NCBI RefSeq assembly: GCF_003627055.1
Contig: NZ_CP032624.1
Coordinates: 310,001 to 374,000, forward strand
DNA length: 64,000 nt
Direction: 5' to 3'
Source: Gryllotalpicola protaetiae
GTDB lineage: Bacteria > Actinomycetota > Actinomycetes > Actinomycetales > Microbacteriaceae
The position numbers were made by a program, and so were the translations under genes. Positions 12,435-20,651 of this stretch are shown here, in pieces. The stretch's first letter is position 1. Every line of letters begins with the position of its first letter. Below the pieces are notes generated by a model. The model had not been told where the DNA came from and ran no database searches. It was given only the letters and a program-made list of their open reading frames with translations.

Positions 12435-15400
12435 CGGCGGGCTCCTCGACGATGGCGAGGAAGGCGATCAGCTCGAAGTCGTCGAGCCCCGCGATGGTCT
12501 GCACGAGCGCGGTGGTGTGGCCGGGGCTGAAGAGGCTGTCGACGTCGCGTTCCTCGTTGACGTCGATCATGGAGCGGATCGCGTCGGTGAGCAGGCGGCT
12601 GTACTGACCCATGTCCGCGCCGTCGCGCGTGGCGGCGTTGAAGACGCGGCACACCTCCCAGGCAGGCTCGTCCCGGTTGCGGCATCCGGCGCGGATGACG
12701 TCGAGCAGGTGCTTGACTTCGGTGTGGTCGGCGATGACCTGGCCCTGGTCGTCGAGATAGACGAGGTAGTGCGGGTGCAGCCGGTTACCTCGGTTCAGGT
12801 GCTCGTCGGCGTTGATGTTGCGCAGCACGAACAGCGCGCCCGGCTTGAGGCCCTTCTCGGGCTGGGCGGGAACGACGGCGTGCAATCCCTTTGCGGTGCC
12901 GGCCAGATCGCCGTACTCCTTGATGTAGCCGAGCAGGTCCATGCGGAAGTCGTTCAGCCCCAGGTCGGTGATGGAGACGCCCGTGCGGACATCCTCGAGT
13001 TCGATGACCTCGTCCTGGAGCTTGCGGAGCTGTTCCTTGCGGAATGCGGCGTCGCTGGCTTCCTGGGTGAGCACGTTGTCGTCGGCGGTCGCGGCGAGGT
13101 CGGCGATGACCATGCGGTTCTCGACGCGCTCCTTGAGGTTGATGTATTCGTCCAGCGAGATATCGGGCCAGAAGTTCACGAGCTGGATTCGCTCGTTGGT
13201 CGAGCCGATGCGGTCGATGCGGCCGAAGCGCTGGATGATCCGCACCGGGTTCCAGTGGATGTCGTAGTTGACGAGGTAGTCGCAGTCCTGGAGGTTCTGG
13301 CCCTCGCTGATGCAGTCGGTGCCGATGAGCACGTCAACCTCGGCTGTCTCCTTCGGCATGACCAGGTGCCGCTGCTTGGACCGCGGCGAGAAGAGGGTGA
13401 GCGTCTGCTGGAACCCGTAACCCTTGCCGACCGTCGTGGACGGGTTGCCATGCCCGGTCACGAGCGCGCTGTCGTAGCCGTGCTGCTTGAGTGCCGGGGC
13501 GAGGTTCTTGTAGAGGTACTCGGCTGTGTCGGCGAACGCGGAAAACAGGAGCACCTTGCGGTTACCGGGGTTCAGCGGCTGCTCGAACTTCGCGGCGAGC
13601 AGCTCGCGCAGCCGGATGAGCTTGGAGTCGTGCTCGGGGGTGATGCCACTGATCGAGGCGAGGAGCTGCTGGATGACCCTGCCATCGCTGACCAGGTCGC
13701 GGTTCCACGACTCGACGTCGACGTCGGCCAGATCGATCGGCATCTTTTTGCCGACGGTGCCGCTGGTGGGGAACTCGAAGTCGTCGTCCTCGGCATCGAT
13801 GTCGGTGAACGCGGAAACGATGTCGGCAATGTTCGCCTCGTGGTTGTCTACGGCCTCGATCGCCTCGGCGACGGTGAATTCCAGACGATTCAGCGTAAGC
13901 CGAAACGCCTCGATGCTGGACTCAAGGCGCTTGAGCAGGTTGACCGTCATGAGCTTGCGGATGCCCTGCTCACGACTGGCCGCGCCGAGGTTAGATGTCT
14001 GCCCGCCCATGTAGTTCGTGCCCGCGCCGGCCCCGTAAAGCTGCTCATACTTGTCGCGACGACTCGGGAGCACATACACCAGCGGCGTGTAAACCGCCAA
14101 GGTGAGCAGCTGGAGCTGCTCGAAAATCTCATTGAAGGTCGGCGCGTCAGACAGGTCGGTCAGCGGCGGGCGCACTGAGACGGGCTTCATCCGCTCTGGG
14201 AACGCGCCGATGTCGGTGGTGTCGTAGAACGCTTGGATGTGCTTGCGGGAGCGCGCGATGGTCACCGCATCCAAGAGTTCGAAGAAGTCGAAGTCCAGCC
14301 GTGCCAGGATCGCCTCGGTCGTTCTGTCTTCCGGCGGCAGGTCGCTCCACTCGTTGAAGACTCGCTGCGCCTGCCGGAACACCTCTTCGATCGTCGTCGA
14401 GATGTTCAGCTTCGCCTGGAGCTGCGCTGACTCGCCCTCGTAGGCGAGGGCAAGCTGGTTGCGCAGGTCGTTGAACCGGTTGTTCACCGGCGTCGCCGAC
14501 AGCATCAGCACCTTGGTCTTTACGCCCTCGCGGATGACTTTGCGCATCAGCCGCTGATAGCGGGTCTCTCGCTCCTGCACGTAGTCGGCGTTACGGAAGT
14601 TGTGCGACTCATCGATCACGACCAGGTCGTAGTTGCCCCAGTTGATCAGGTCCAGTCGCTTGCCCAGCGACTCGCCGCCATCGCGCGACAGGTCGGTGTG
14701 TGCGAGCACGTCGTAGTTGAAGCGGTCCTTCGCGAAGATGTTCGTCGTGTAGTTCGAGTTGTAGTTCGTCCAGTTGTCGGCGAGCTTCTTCGGCGCGAGC
14801 ACGAGCACGGTCTTGTTGCGCAGCTCGTAGTACTTGATCACCGCCAGCGCCGTGAATGTCTTGCCCAGCCCCACGCTGTCGGCGAGGATGCAGCCGTTGT
14901 AGGTCTCCAGCTTGTTGATGACGCCGGTCGCGGCATCCTTCTGGAAGTTGTAGAGCGCCTTCCAGACCTCGGTCTCCTGGTAGCCGGTCAGGTCGTTGGG
15001 CAGCACATCCTCGTTGATGTCGTCGAGGAACTCGCTGAACAGGTTGTAGAGGATCAGAAAGTACACGCGCTGCGGTGAGTTCTCCGCGTACACGCTCGCG
15101 ATGTGCTCACGCACCGCCTCGGTCACGTCGTCGAGGCGTTCGGGGTCGTGCCAGATCTGGTCGAAAGTCTGGATGTACTGCTGGGTGAACGGGGCGTCGT
15201 CGATCTTGTGCACCATATTCGACACCGCAGGCCCGCGCTCATACCCGAGGTCAGCGGTCGTGAAGCCCTGGAGGGGCGCGTACAAGGCAGCGTCATCGAC
15301 GATCGCAAACTGCTGCATCGGCGCGCCCGTGTGGTTCGATCGGAAGGTGACCTTCTGTCGCACCCATTCCGCGCACTCCCGCGCGATTGCGCGCTGGGTC

Positions 15401-15699
15401 AGCTTGTTGCGCAGGCGGATCTCGAACTCCGTGCCGTACAGCGCGGCGTCTCGGTCCTTGTCGTTCGGGATGAAGAACTGGCGTTTCTCCGGAGCGGGCT
15501 TGTCGGTCGCCTTCATCGTCGTGAATGACGGCGCGGTGAAGATGAACTCCAGCTCGTCGATCGACTGAAGCTCATGCTTGAGCGCCTCGAACGCGAAGAT
15601 CGAAAAGGTGCTTGCCGCGATCCGCAGCTTCGAGCCTGGCTTGATCGACGCCTTCAGATCGTCGCCGAGGAACTCATTGAGGTTGTCGATGATGCGCAT
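12427..15699 (-). CDS. SNF2-family helicase with PLD-like N-terminus
   Basis: 1090 residues. The N-terminus (LRIAASTFSIFAFEAL) resembles the PLD-like module seen at the front of bacterial SNF2 defence helicases. Walker A DSVGLGKT lies at about 274-281, the DExH box is VVIDESHNFRN, motif III-like LMLSATPVNNR follows, and the C-terminal helicase half ends with NPVRIIQRFGRIDRIGS. Such helicases translocate on double-stranded DNA in phage-restriction complexes. It is the first large gene of the operon, 9 nt after the small HTH gene. No DUF1998 gene is adjacent, which argues against DISARM. Confidence 0.87.
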   Translation of the reverse strand: MRIIDNLNEFLGDDLKASIKPGSKLRIAASTFSIFAFEALKHELQSIDELEFIFTAPSFTTMKATDKPAPEKRQFFIPNDKDRDAALYGTEFEIRLRNKLTQRAIARECAEWVRQKVTFRSNHTGAPMQQFAIVDDAALYAPLQGFTTADLGYERGPAVSNMVHKIDDAPFTQQYIQTFDQIWHDPERLDDVTEAVREHIASVYAENSPQRVYFLILYNLFSEFLDDINEDVLPNDLTGYQETEVWKALYNFQKDAATGVINKLETYNGCILADSVGLGKTFTALAVIKYYELRNKTVLVLAPKKLADNWTNYNSNYTTNIFAKDRFNYDVLAHTDLSRDGGESLGKRLDLINWGNYDLVVIDESHNFRNADYVQERETRYQRLMRKVIREGVKTKVLMLSATPVNNRFNDLRNQLALAYEGESAQLQAKLNISTTIEEVFRQAQRVFNEWSDLPPEDRTTEAILARLDFDFFELLDAVTIARSRKHIQAFYDTTDIGAFPERMKPVSVRPPLTDLSDAPTFNEIFEQLQLLTLAVYTPLVYVLPSRRDKYEQLYGAGAGTNYMGGQTSNLGAASREQGIRKLMTVNLLKRLESSIEAFRLTLNRLEFTVAEAIEAVDNHEANIADIVSAFTDIDAEDDDFEFPTSGTVGKKMPIDLADVDVESWNRDLVSDGRVIQQLLASISGITPEHDSKLIRLRELLAAKFEQPLNPGNRKVLLFSAFADTAEYLYKNLAPALKQHGYDSALVTGHGNPSTTVGKGYGFQQTLTLFSPRSKQRHLVMPKETAEVDVLIGTDCISEGQNLQDCDYLVNYDIHWNPVRIIQRFGRIDRIGSTNERIQLVNFWPDISLDEYINLKERVENRMVIADLAATADDNVLTQEASDAAFRKEQLRKLQDEVIELEDVRTGVSITDLGLNDFRMDLLGYIKEYGDLAGTAKGLHAVVPAQPEKGLKPGALFVLRNINADEHLNRGNRLHPHYLVYLDDQGQVIADHTEVKHLLDVIRAGCRNRDEPAWEVCRVFNAATRDGADMGQYSRLLTDAIRSMIDVNEERDVDSLFSPGHTTALVQTIAGLDDFELIAFLAIVEEPADD

Positions 15700-15708
15700 G
15701 GCAGTCGC

Positions 15709-15900
15709 TCACCGGCCCGTCTCTGGTGAGCCATCGCTGGTGCCGCGAACCCATTCGTCGACCTCGCTGACCTGGAATTTCCAGAGGCGACCGATCTTGT
15801 GGGCAGGCATGCCCTTCTCAGCGATCCAAACATAGACCGTTTCCTTGGTGACCCCGAGGTGAGATGCGATCTCTTCGGCCGACACCCAAGGCTCGACCAT
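15709..15900 (-). CDS. MerR/BldC-type helix-turn-helix protein, candidate operon regulator
   Basis: 63 residues. A winged helix-turn-helix of the excisionase/BldC kind spans most of the protein (SAEEIASHLGVTKETVYVWIAEKGMPAHKIGRLWKFQVSEVDEWV). A strong ribosome site GAGGAGG lies 8 nt before ATG 15900. It is the first gene of the defence operon, so autoregulation of the downstream restriction genes is likely; a role as recombination directionality factor is the alternative, but the island's integrase has its own partner at 20,239-20,430. Confidence 0.75.
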   Translation of the reverse strand: MVEPWVSAEEIASHLGVTKETVYVWIAEKGMPAHKIGRLWKFQVSEVDEWVRGTSDGSPETGR

Positions 15901-16073
15901 GACAGCGCCCTCCTCAAAGACCTATGTGCTGCAACCATGCCCAAGCTATCGGCTCACGATCGGTTAAATCCGGTTTGACTCGGTCTCTATCGTCCTCGAC
16001 ATGCGAAAAGGGTTCTATCCCTGGAACGGGTGACGCACCACGCTCGCATCGCGGAACATGCTCGCCATAACCA

Positions 16074-16134
16074 CCACGCTTCTTGCAGATCAGGTGCGCC
16101 GTTGTGCCCGATCCTCGATCTGCAAGAGGCGTGG
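16074..16134. repeat. 18-bp inverted repeat / hairpin
   Basis: Arms 16,074-16,091 (ccacgcttcttgcagatc) and 16,117-16,134 (gatctgcaagaggcgtgg) pair with a single mismatch (G-T type) around a 25-nt loop. There is no T-tract directly after either arm, so it is not an ordinary terminator. It could be a small RNA stem, a regulator site or the relic of a small inverted-repeat element. Confidence 0.8.
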
Positions 16135-16393
16135 CAGCCCAGAAAGACCGTTACGACGAAGCCTTTGGAGCCTCGGAGGACAGCCTGAGCGCATGCCTCG
16201 CGGGCGACGCCGATGGCGCGATCGACGGCTGTCCAGCCCTAGGACAACCCAACTTTGGGCAGCCGCGCTCACCTCAGTTGATGAGCCTGGAAACGCTGTA
16301 GGACGCCGCGGAAGTTTGCGCCAGTTCTCGTGATGGACGCGTCGGGCTCGCCCCGCCCAAGTCGCCCAATCCGGCGACAGAAACCCGTTGCTC

Positions 16394-16420
16394 ACGGTGG
16401 TGCCACCGTGGCACCACCGT
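16394..16420. promoter_or_regulatory. 27-nt perfect palindrome, possible operator
   Basis: Two 13-nt arms (acggtggtgccac / gtggcaccaccgt) around one central C pair perfectly. It contains the nested GGTGCCAC-GTGGCACC dyad. It lies in the non-coding interval between the defence operon and the toxin-antitoxin remnant and resembles a dimer or tetramer operator. The cognate regulator is unknown. Confidence 0.55.
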
Positions 16421-16644
16421 CGGATCTGCGGTTCGGCCAACTTGGCAGGACCGTGGTCTCCGGCATGAACCGGAAACCCCGTGCCTGCTGCGCTTACGGC
16501 GAGGAGATCGGATCTCGAGCTGGCGGTGCCGTCATGCTAGGCACGCACCCGCAGGCTTCGCAACGCGCGCAGCCCAGAAGTTCTCGATCTCTCAGCAGCC
16601 GTGCATCTCGATGTACGACACGCGTTATACACTGAGACGCGGCC

Positions 16645-16918
16645 GACATCGAGTGGGACCCCGAGGCCGTCGCGCACATGTGGGAGCGGCACGGAGTCAC
16701 ACCCGAGGAAACGATCGACGATCCGGACGCTCCGCTGCGCTCCCCCGATCCGGCAGGCCGTTCCGGAAAGTCGGAGACCGCTATGCCGGTTGGAGCAGCA
16801 CCCGCGGCTAGGTGTTGCTAGTCGTCATCGTCGTGAGACACGAGGGCCGGCTTTATGGCGGCAACGGATGGCCGGCCAACGAGGCGCACCGGAAGCTCTA
16901 TGAAAGAAAGCGAGAAGG
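16645..16918 (+). pseudogene. Decayed BrnT/DUF4258-like toxin
   Basis: Pieces of one small toxin-like protein are spread over two frames. The first piece reads DIEWDPEAVAHMWERHGVTP...LRSPDPAGRSGKSE without an in-frame start, because a TGA lies four codons upstream. The second reads RKVGDRYAGWSSTRG, then a TAG, then VLLVVIVVRHEGRLYGGNGWPAN. One frameshift and one nonsense codon separate recognisable halves. The gene order toxin then antitoxin and the near-overlap with the next start support the interpretation. Confidence 0.6.
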
Positions 16919-17245
16919 ATGGACGATCGGATTCCCGACGAAGCGCGCGACGCGATCCGCGCTGAGCTCGATGCCGACACCGCCGAGTACCGCGACGGTG
17001 TTCCCGAGGGCGAGTGGACGAAGCCAAACCGCGGGCCGTCGCCCCTGCTGACACTGCGCGTCCCACCGGAGACCCTTGAAGCGCTCCAGGTATTGGCTGC
17101 ATCGAACGGTGTGTCCGTCTCGACGCTCGCCCGCGGGTTCATCCTCGACGGGCTTGCCAGTCATGAAGGCGACGATCTCCGCGTCGCTCTGGAGCGCCTG
17201 GAGCGGGACCTTGCCGCGGTGAAGGCGCGCGCCCTCGCGAGCTGA
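16919..17245 (+). CDS. Antitoxin-like protein with ribbon-helix-helix motif
   Basis: 108 residues, ATG preceded by gagaagg. The acidic N-terminal half is followed by a central TLRVPPETLEALQVLAASNGVSVSTLARGFILDGL stretch with the spacing of a ribbon-helix-helix DNA-binding antitoxin, then a charged helix. It sits immediately behind the broken toxin, so it is probably an orphan antitoxin that could still bind its own promoter or cross-neutralise related toxins. Confidence 0.6.
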   Translation: MDDRIPDEARDAIRAELDADTAEYRDGVPEGEWTKPNRGPSPLLTLRVPPETLEALQVLAASNGVSVSTLARGFILDGLASHEGDDLRVALERLERDLAAVKARALAS

Positions 17246-17282
17246 GCGACGCCTTTCCTGACCCCGGCTTGCCCGCACCCGG

Positions 17283-18170
17283 TCAGCGTGGCGGCTCGGT
17301 CGGCGCGAGCTCGACCGTGACCTCGCCGAGGTGGCGAGCATTTCCTTCTGCCCATCGTCGTTCGTCTGCGTTGAGTTCGGCGAGAAAGGCATAGCGAGCG
17401 CGCACCGTGCTGAGCCACTCATCCAGGCGCACCGGCCTGGTGAGGTAGCCGATGTCCTCCGCGCGGAACTCTGCGGCGGTCCATGCGCCCAGCACATCGC
17501 CCGGGTCGATCGGCTTTCCGCCGCGGCCGTCGACCACGATGTCGCGGTAGACCTTGAGCACCCAGAGCCTGCGCACGAGCGCCTCGTCGAACGCTCCGGC
17601 GCCTGCGTACCAGTACAGGTCGTAGAGGTCTCTGGCCAACGGCACGCGTCGGTAGCGTGCGAGTTTCTCGGCGATGGCCTCCTCTGTGCGCACGACCGGC
17701 AGCACTGGCAGTTCGATGTCGTAGCGGGCATGGATGGGGAGGGGCACAGGCGCGAGCAATTCGGGGTCCAAAGCGAGGGCATGGCGGGCAAGCTCGACCT
17801 TGGCACCGAGCCGGGGAGAGTCGAACGGGGTGCCGATGGTCAGATCGGCGCGGCGCCCGTCATCACCGAGGTTCGCCAGCGCGAAGGTGAAATCGTCGAT
17901 CTTCGCACCGTCGAGCGCCTCGAGCACGGCGAGGGCGACCGCCTCATCGGGCGCGGCGAAGTCGAGATCGGTGGAGAAGCGGCCCGAGTTCCCGGCGCGG
18001 AACTTGCGCAACGCGGTGCCGCCCTTGAAGGTCAGCCCGCGTTCGAACAGACCGAGCTGGTGTAGGTGCCAGAGCGCGTGGTCTTGCGCAATGTCGAGCA
18101 GGGCGGCGTCCCTTCCTCCCTTGGCTCCCTGGTAGTGGCGAACGAGGTGTCCTTCGGTGATGCGGCTCAT
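17283..18170 (-). CDS. abiEii: AbiEii/AbiGii-family nucleotidyltransferase toxin
   Basis: 295 residues. The nucleotidyltransferase signature FKGGTALRKF...GRFSTDLDF (GG/T then DxD-like DLD) lies at about residues 48-72, followed by the conserved RTEEAIAEKLARY and RDLYDLYWY helices typical of the family. AbiEii toxins act by transferring nucleotides to host RNA and are countered by the transcription-level antitoxin AbiEi. It overlaps the antitoxin gene by 4 nt and is transcribed behind it. Length and motifs are intact. Confidence 0.85.
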   Translation of the reverse strand: MSRITEGHLVRHYQGAKGGRDAALLDIAQDHALWHLHQLGLFERGLTFKGGTALRKFRAGNSGRFSTDLDFAAPDEAVALAVLEALDGAKIDDFTFALANLGDDGRRADLTIGTPFDSPRLGAKVELARHALALDPELLAPVPLPIHARYDIELPVLPVVRTEEAIAEKLARYRRVPLARDLYDLYWYAGAGAFDEALVRRLWVLKVYRDIVVDGRGGKPIDPGDVLGAWTAAEFRAEDIGYLTRPVRLDEWLSTVRARYAFLAELNADERRWAEGNARHLGEVTVELAPTEPPR

Positions 18171-18976
18171 GCGCCAGTCCCGACGGCGAGATAGCGGTAC
18201 AGGGCGGTGTCACTGACCTGGGTGGCGGCATTGAATCGGCCGCCTGCCTGCCGCGGGCCGATCCGCGCGACACTGCGCGGCGGGAAGCGACGGAGGATCG
18301 CCACGCTGGCCTCCGCGTTCCCGCCGGCGGCGAGCAGGTATGCCGCCCGCTGGCTCGCGGTCGAGGGCAGCCCGGCGAGCAGCCGGATGAGCAGCTCCGG
18401 ATCGACGCGGGCCGCCGCATCCGGGAGCCACTGACCCAGGCCCGGCAGGTCGCGGTAGGCGGCCGGCCTGCCCGCGATCCCGGCGACGAGCCCGTCGAGA
18501 TTCCACGTCGGCAACCGGTCGACGGTCGTCTGAGCTTCACCCGGCAGCACGAGCGTGACCGCGCGCCACTGCCCCGCGAACGCCTTGGGGGGCTCAATCC
18601 GCGACGGAAGCGACACGACCTCCCGCTCGGGCAGCCGCTGCGCAAGCCCGAGTACCCCGGCCGCGGACTCCATCGCGAGCACGCCCGGCCACGCCGGATC
18701 GAGCTCGCGCTGGGCGCGGAACTCCAGGAATCGGTCGCCGGAACTGATCGCGCCGCCGCGTGCGGCCGGCAGGAACTCCCAGGCGCCGCGCGTGCGCAGC
18801 GACCCGAGCCACCCCGCGCGCTGCAGCTCGTAGGCGAGCTGCCTCGGCTCGTCCTTGACGCCCGTCTCACGCAATACCTCGGCGAGACGATCAACCGTCA
18901 CGATGACGTCGCCGTCGAGTTCGAGCTGCTCGAGGACGGGAGCTATCGACGTGGGAATCGATCGCGTCACTGTCAT
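18167..18976 (-). CDS. abiEi: AbiEi-family antitoxin
   Basis: 269 residues. The N-terminal winged helix (VTVDRLAEVLRETGVKDEPRQLAYELQRAGWL) is followed by the AbiEi domain core (TRGAWEFLPAARGG, LGLAQRLPEREVVSL). AbiEi antitoxins repress their own promoter and block AbiEii. ATG 18976 follows ataaggag with ideal spacing. First gene of the bicistronic AbiE unit. Confidence 0.82.
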   Translation of the reverse strand: MTVTRSIPTSIAPVLEQLELDGDVIVTVDRLAEVLRETGVKDEPRQLAYELQRAGWLGSLRTRGAWEFLPAARGGAISSGDRFLEFRAQRELDPAWPGVLAMESAAGVLGLAQRLPEREVVSLPSRIEPPKAFAGQWRAVTLVLPGEAQTTVDRLPTWNLDGLVAGIAGRPAAYRDLPGLGQWLPDAAARVDPELLIRLLAGLPSTASQRAAYLLAAGGNAEASVAILRRFPPRSVARIGPRQAGGRFNAATQVSDTALYRYLAVGTGA

Positions 18977-19040
18977 TCAACTCCTTATTTTGAGACATAG
19001 TAACAAACTACGGATATAAGTGACAGTCCGAGCTCATTCA
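18977..19040 (-). promoter_or_regulatory. AT-rich leader/promoter of the AbiE pair
   Basis: A markedly AT-rich 60-bp gap between the integrase stop and the AbiEi start. On the minus strand it contains CACTTATATCCG, TTGTTACTATG and the ribosome site ataaggag. Autoregulated AbiE promoters usually carry inverted repeats here; I see only weak ones. The exact -35/-10 pair is uncertain. Confidence 0.45.
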
Positions 19041-20246
19041 TCACCCGCCCAGCACCGCATCAAGGATGTCAACGGTGATCGGATCGACCTGCTCGGCGGA
19101 GACGACGTAGCTGGCGCGGGTGATCTGCTCATTCGCGTGACCGAGCAGGCGGGAGGCGAGCGTGATGCCCGCGGCCTGTTCGACGAGGGTTGCGACCGTT
19201 CGCCGGTAGATGTGCGTGGAGTAGCGGCCCGGATCGACACCGAGTGCAGTGAGCGCCTCGCGGTTGTCGTCGACAAAGGAACGCAACAGCCGCTCGTAAT
19301 TGCTCACGCTCATCGGCAACCCGGTCGCGGTTGGGAACAGCAGCGCCTCGGCGCCGCGCTCCGCCAACGCAAGCCGGCGGCGCACAGCGGTTGCAGCCAT
19401 GCTCGGCAGGGCGATCCTACGGCGCTGCCTCGTGCGCTTCGGCGCGTTCTTGCGCCGCACGCCCAGCTCGCGGGTCTGCGTGATCGTGCCGTCGATGAGC
19501 AGCGTGGGAGGGTTCGTGGTCATGTCGACATCGCAGCGGCGCAAGCCGATGCACTCCCCGACGCGCGCGGAGGTGCCGAGCATGATGTCCATGCCGTCGA
19601 TGAGCGCGCGGTAGTTCGGCCGCGGGCCCATGCCGCTGTCTTCGCGCCAGTGCTCCATCAGCTCGCGGATGGCCGCGATCTGCGGCGCGGTGAGCACCGT
19701 GGTCTTCTTCTCCGGCAACGGCAAGCGTTGCACGTCGCGCACCGGGTTGAACGGGATCGCGTCGTCGCGCACCGCGTAGCCGCACACCAGCCCGAGCACC
19801 GAGCGAATGCGGCGAGCAGCTGAGAGGGACTGTTCCAGGAAGGCGGCCTGGATGATCCGGTCGCAGCGCCCGACGGTCAGCGCGCCGAGGGCGATGCCGC
19901 CGCAACGCGGCACGAGCAGTAGCCGTGCCGTTTGCTCGTAGGACTCGTAGGTGGAGAAGCTGAGCGCGCCAGCTTGAGCGCGTACGCGCACTTGAGCGAG
20001 CCAGGCCGTGCAGGCATCCGCGACCGTGTCGGATGCAGTCAGCCCGAGGTATCCGGAGCTGCTCAAGTTCACGGCGCGGCGGGTGATCTCAGCGCGAGCC
20101 TCGTCCTCGGTGTTGGCGACGGCGCGCAGCTGGTGGAGTTCACCTGCATCGTCGCGCGTGCGCGCTCGGGCTCGCCAGGTGCCGTTCGCGAGCAGGGTGA
20201 CCTGGATGCCGCCGAGCTCGCCGGCAGCGAGGCGGCGCCTAGCCAT
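19041..20246 (-). CDS. int: Tyrosine recombinase (island integrase)
   Basis: 401 residues from ATG 20246, which overlaps the excisionase stop by 8 nt; a longer reading from 20471 is out of keeping with the family. Order: N-terminal arm-binding region (VTLLANGTWRARAR), SAM-like core-binding domain, then catalytic domain with R in TSARVGECIGLRRCDVD, H-x-x-R in STHIYRRTVATLVEQ, and HANEQITRASYV with the Tyr nucleophile. It should catalyse integration at the nearby tRNA-Gln-type att site at 20,618. Confidence 0.9.
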   Translation of the reverse strand: MARRRLAAGELGGIQVTLLANGTWRARARTRDDAGELHQLRAVANTEDEARAEITRRAVNLSSSGYLGLTASDTVADACTAWLAQVRVRAQAGALSFSTYESYEQTARLLLVPRCGGIALGALTVGRCDRIIQAAFLEQSLSAARRIRSVLGLVCGYAVRDDAIPFNPVRDVQRLPLPEKKTTVLTAPQIAAIRELMEHWREDSGMGPRPNYRALIDGMDIMLGTSARVGECIGLRRCDVDMTTNPPTLLIDGTITQTRELGVRRKNAPKRTRQRRRIALPSMAATAVRRRLALAERGAEALLFPTATGLPMSVSNYERLLRSFVDDNREALTALGVDPGRYSTHIYRRTVATLVEQAAGITLASRLLGHANEQITRASYVVSAEQVDPITVDILDAVLGG

Positions 20247-20430
20247 GTCGTCGCTCCCGCACCCAGGCCAGCAGTTCCGCCTGCTCATAGCGGACGTGAT
20301 GGCCGAGCTTGACGTAGGGCGGTCCCTGCCGGGTTTGCCGCCAGTCCTCCAGCGTGCGCTCGGGCAGGCGCAGCGCCTCGGCGACCTCGCGCTGGGTGAG
20401 GAAGACGGGGAGGGCGGGCGCGGGTTCCAT
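20239..20430 (-). CDS. Excisionase-like helix-turn-helix protein
   Basis: 63 residues from ATG 20430 (an upstream GTG-type start would only add low-complexity sequence). LTQREVAEALRLPERTLEDWRQTRQGPPYVKLGHHVRYEQAELLAWV is the standard winged helix of small excisionases/DNA-binding directionality factors. It precedes and overlaps the integrase gene, about 190 bp from the att remnant. Confidence 0.8.
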   Translation of the reverse strand: MEPAPALPVFLTQREVAEALRLPERTLEDWRQTRQGPPYVKLGHHVRYEQAELLAWVRERRHG

Positions 20431-20617
20431 GGCGAACAGGTGCACCAGCGTTGCCCGGTATCGATCCGCACGGGACCGTGGTTTCGACTCGCTTCGCTCG
20501 CTCAACCAGCGGAACGAAAGCAATCTGGTCACCAAAGCGGTCACTTGCACCGAAATGGCGGATACGGAAGAAGTTCGGAGTTGCCTGCTTAGAGGCGGAA
20601 ACTCAACGATCTCAGTG

Positions 20618-20651
20618 CTGGGGTACCTGGACTCGAACCAAGAACAACTGA
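20618..20651 (-). other. tRNA-Gln 3' fragment: attachment-site remnant
   Basis: Read on the minus strand, this ends in GGTTCGAGTCCAGGTACCCCAG: a T-loop (GGTTCGAGTCC) and the 3' acceptor strand TACCCCA of a tRNA-Gln-type gene. The D-arm and anticodon arm are missing, so it is not a functional tRNA. It lies about 70 bp beyond the excisionase open frame, where the att core of the tyrosine integrase is expected. The IS element starts at 20652, directly after the fragment's last 8 bases, which are duplicated. Confidence 0.75.
20644..20651. repeat. Target-site duplication, left copy
   Basis: ACAACTGA, repeated at 21,892-21,899. The 8-bp length fits IS256-family insertion. Confidence 0.85.

Larger units (their letters stand above)
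15901..16644. other. Non-coding or decayed interval upstream of the defence operon
   Basis: No convincing gene. The short open frames here lack recognisable motifs or ribosome sites. The first ~150 bases are relatively AT-rich (ATTTAACCGATC, GATAGC on the minus strand) and should hold the leftward promoter of the operon. The interval also contains a long hairpin (16,074-16,134) and a perfect dyad (16,394-16,420). The rest looks like debris between two insertions. Confidence 0.5.

Noticed and set aside
12517-14178. 553-residue plus-strand open frame
   Set aside because: Mirror of the SNF2 helicase in high-GC DNA; no motifs, ribosome site or plausible operon.
16330-16635. 101-residue plus-strand frame and 116-residue minus-strand frame in 16,083-16,440
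   Set aside because: Low-complexity Arg/Ser/Pro sequences without ribosome sites or homologous motifs.
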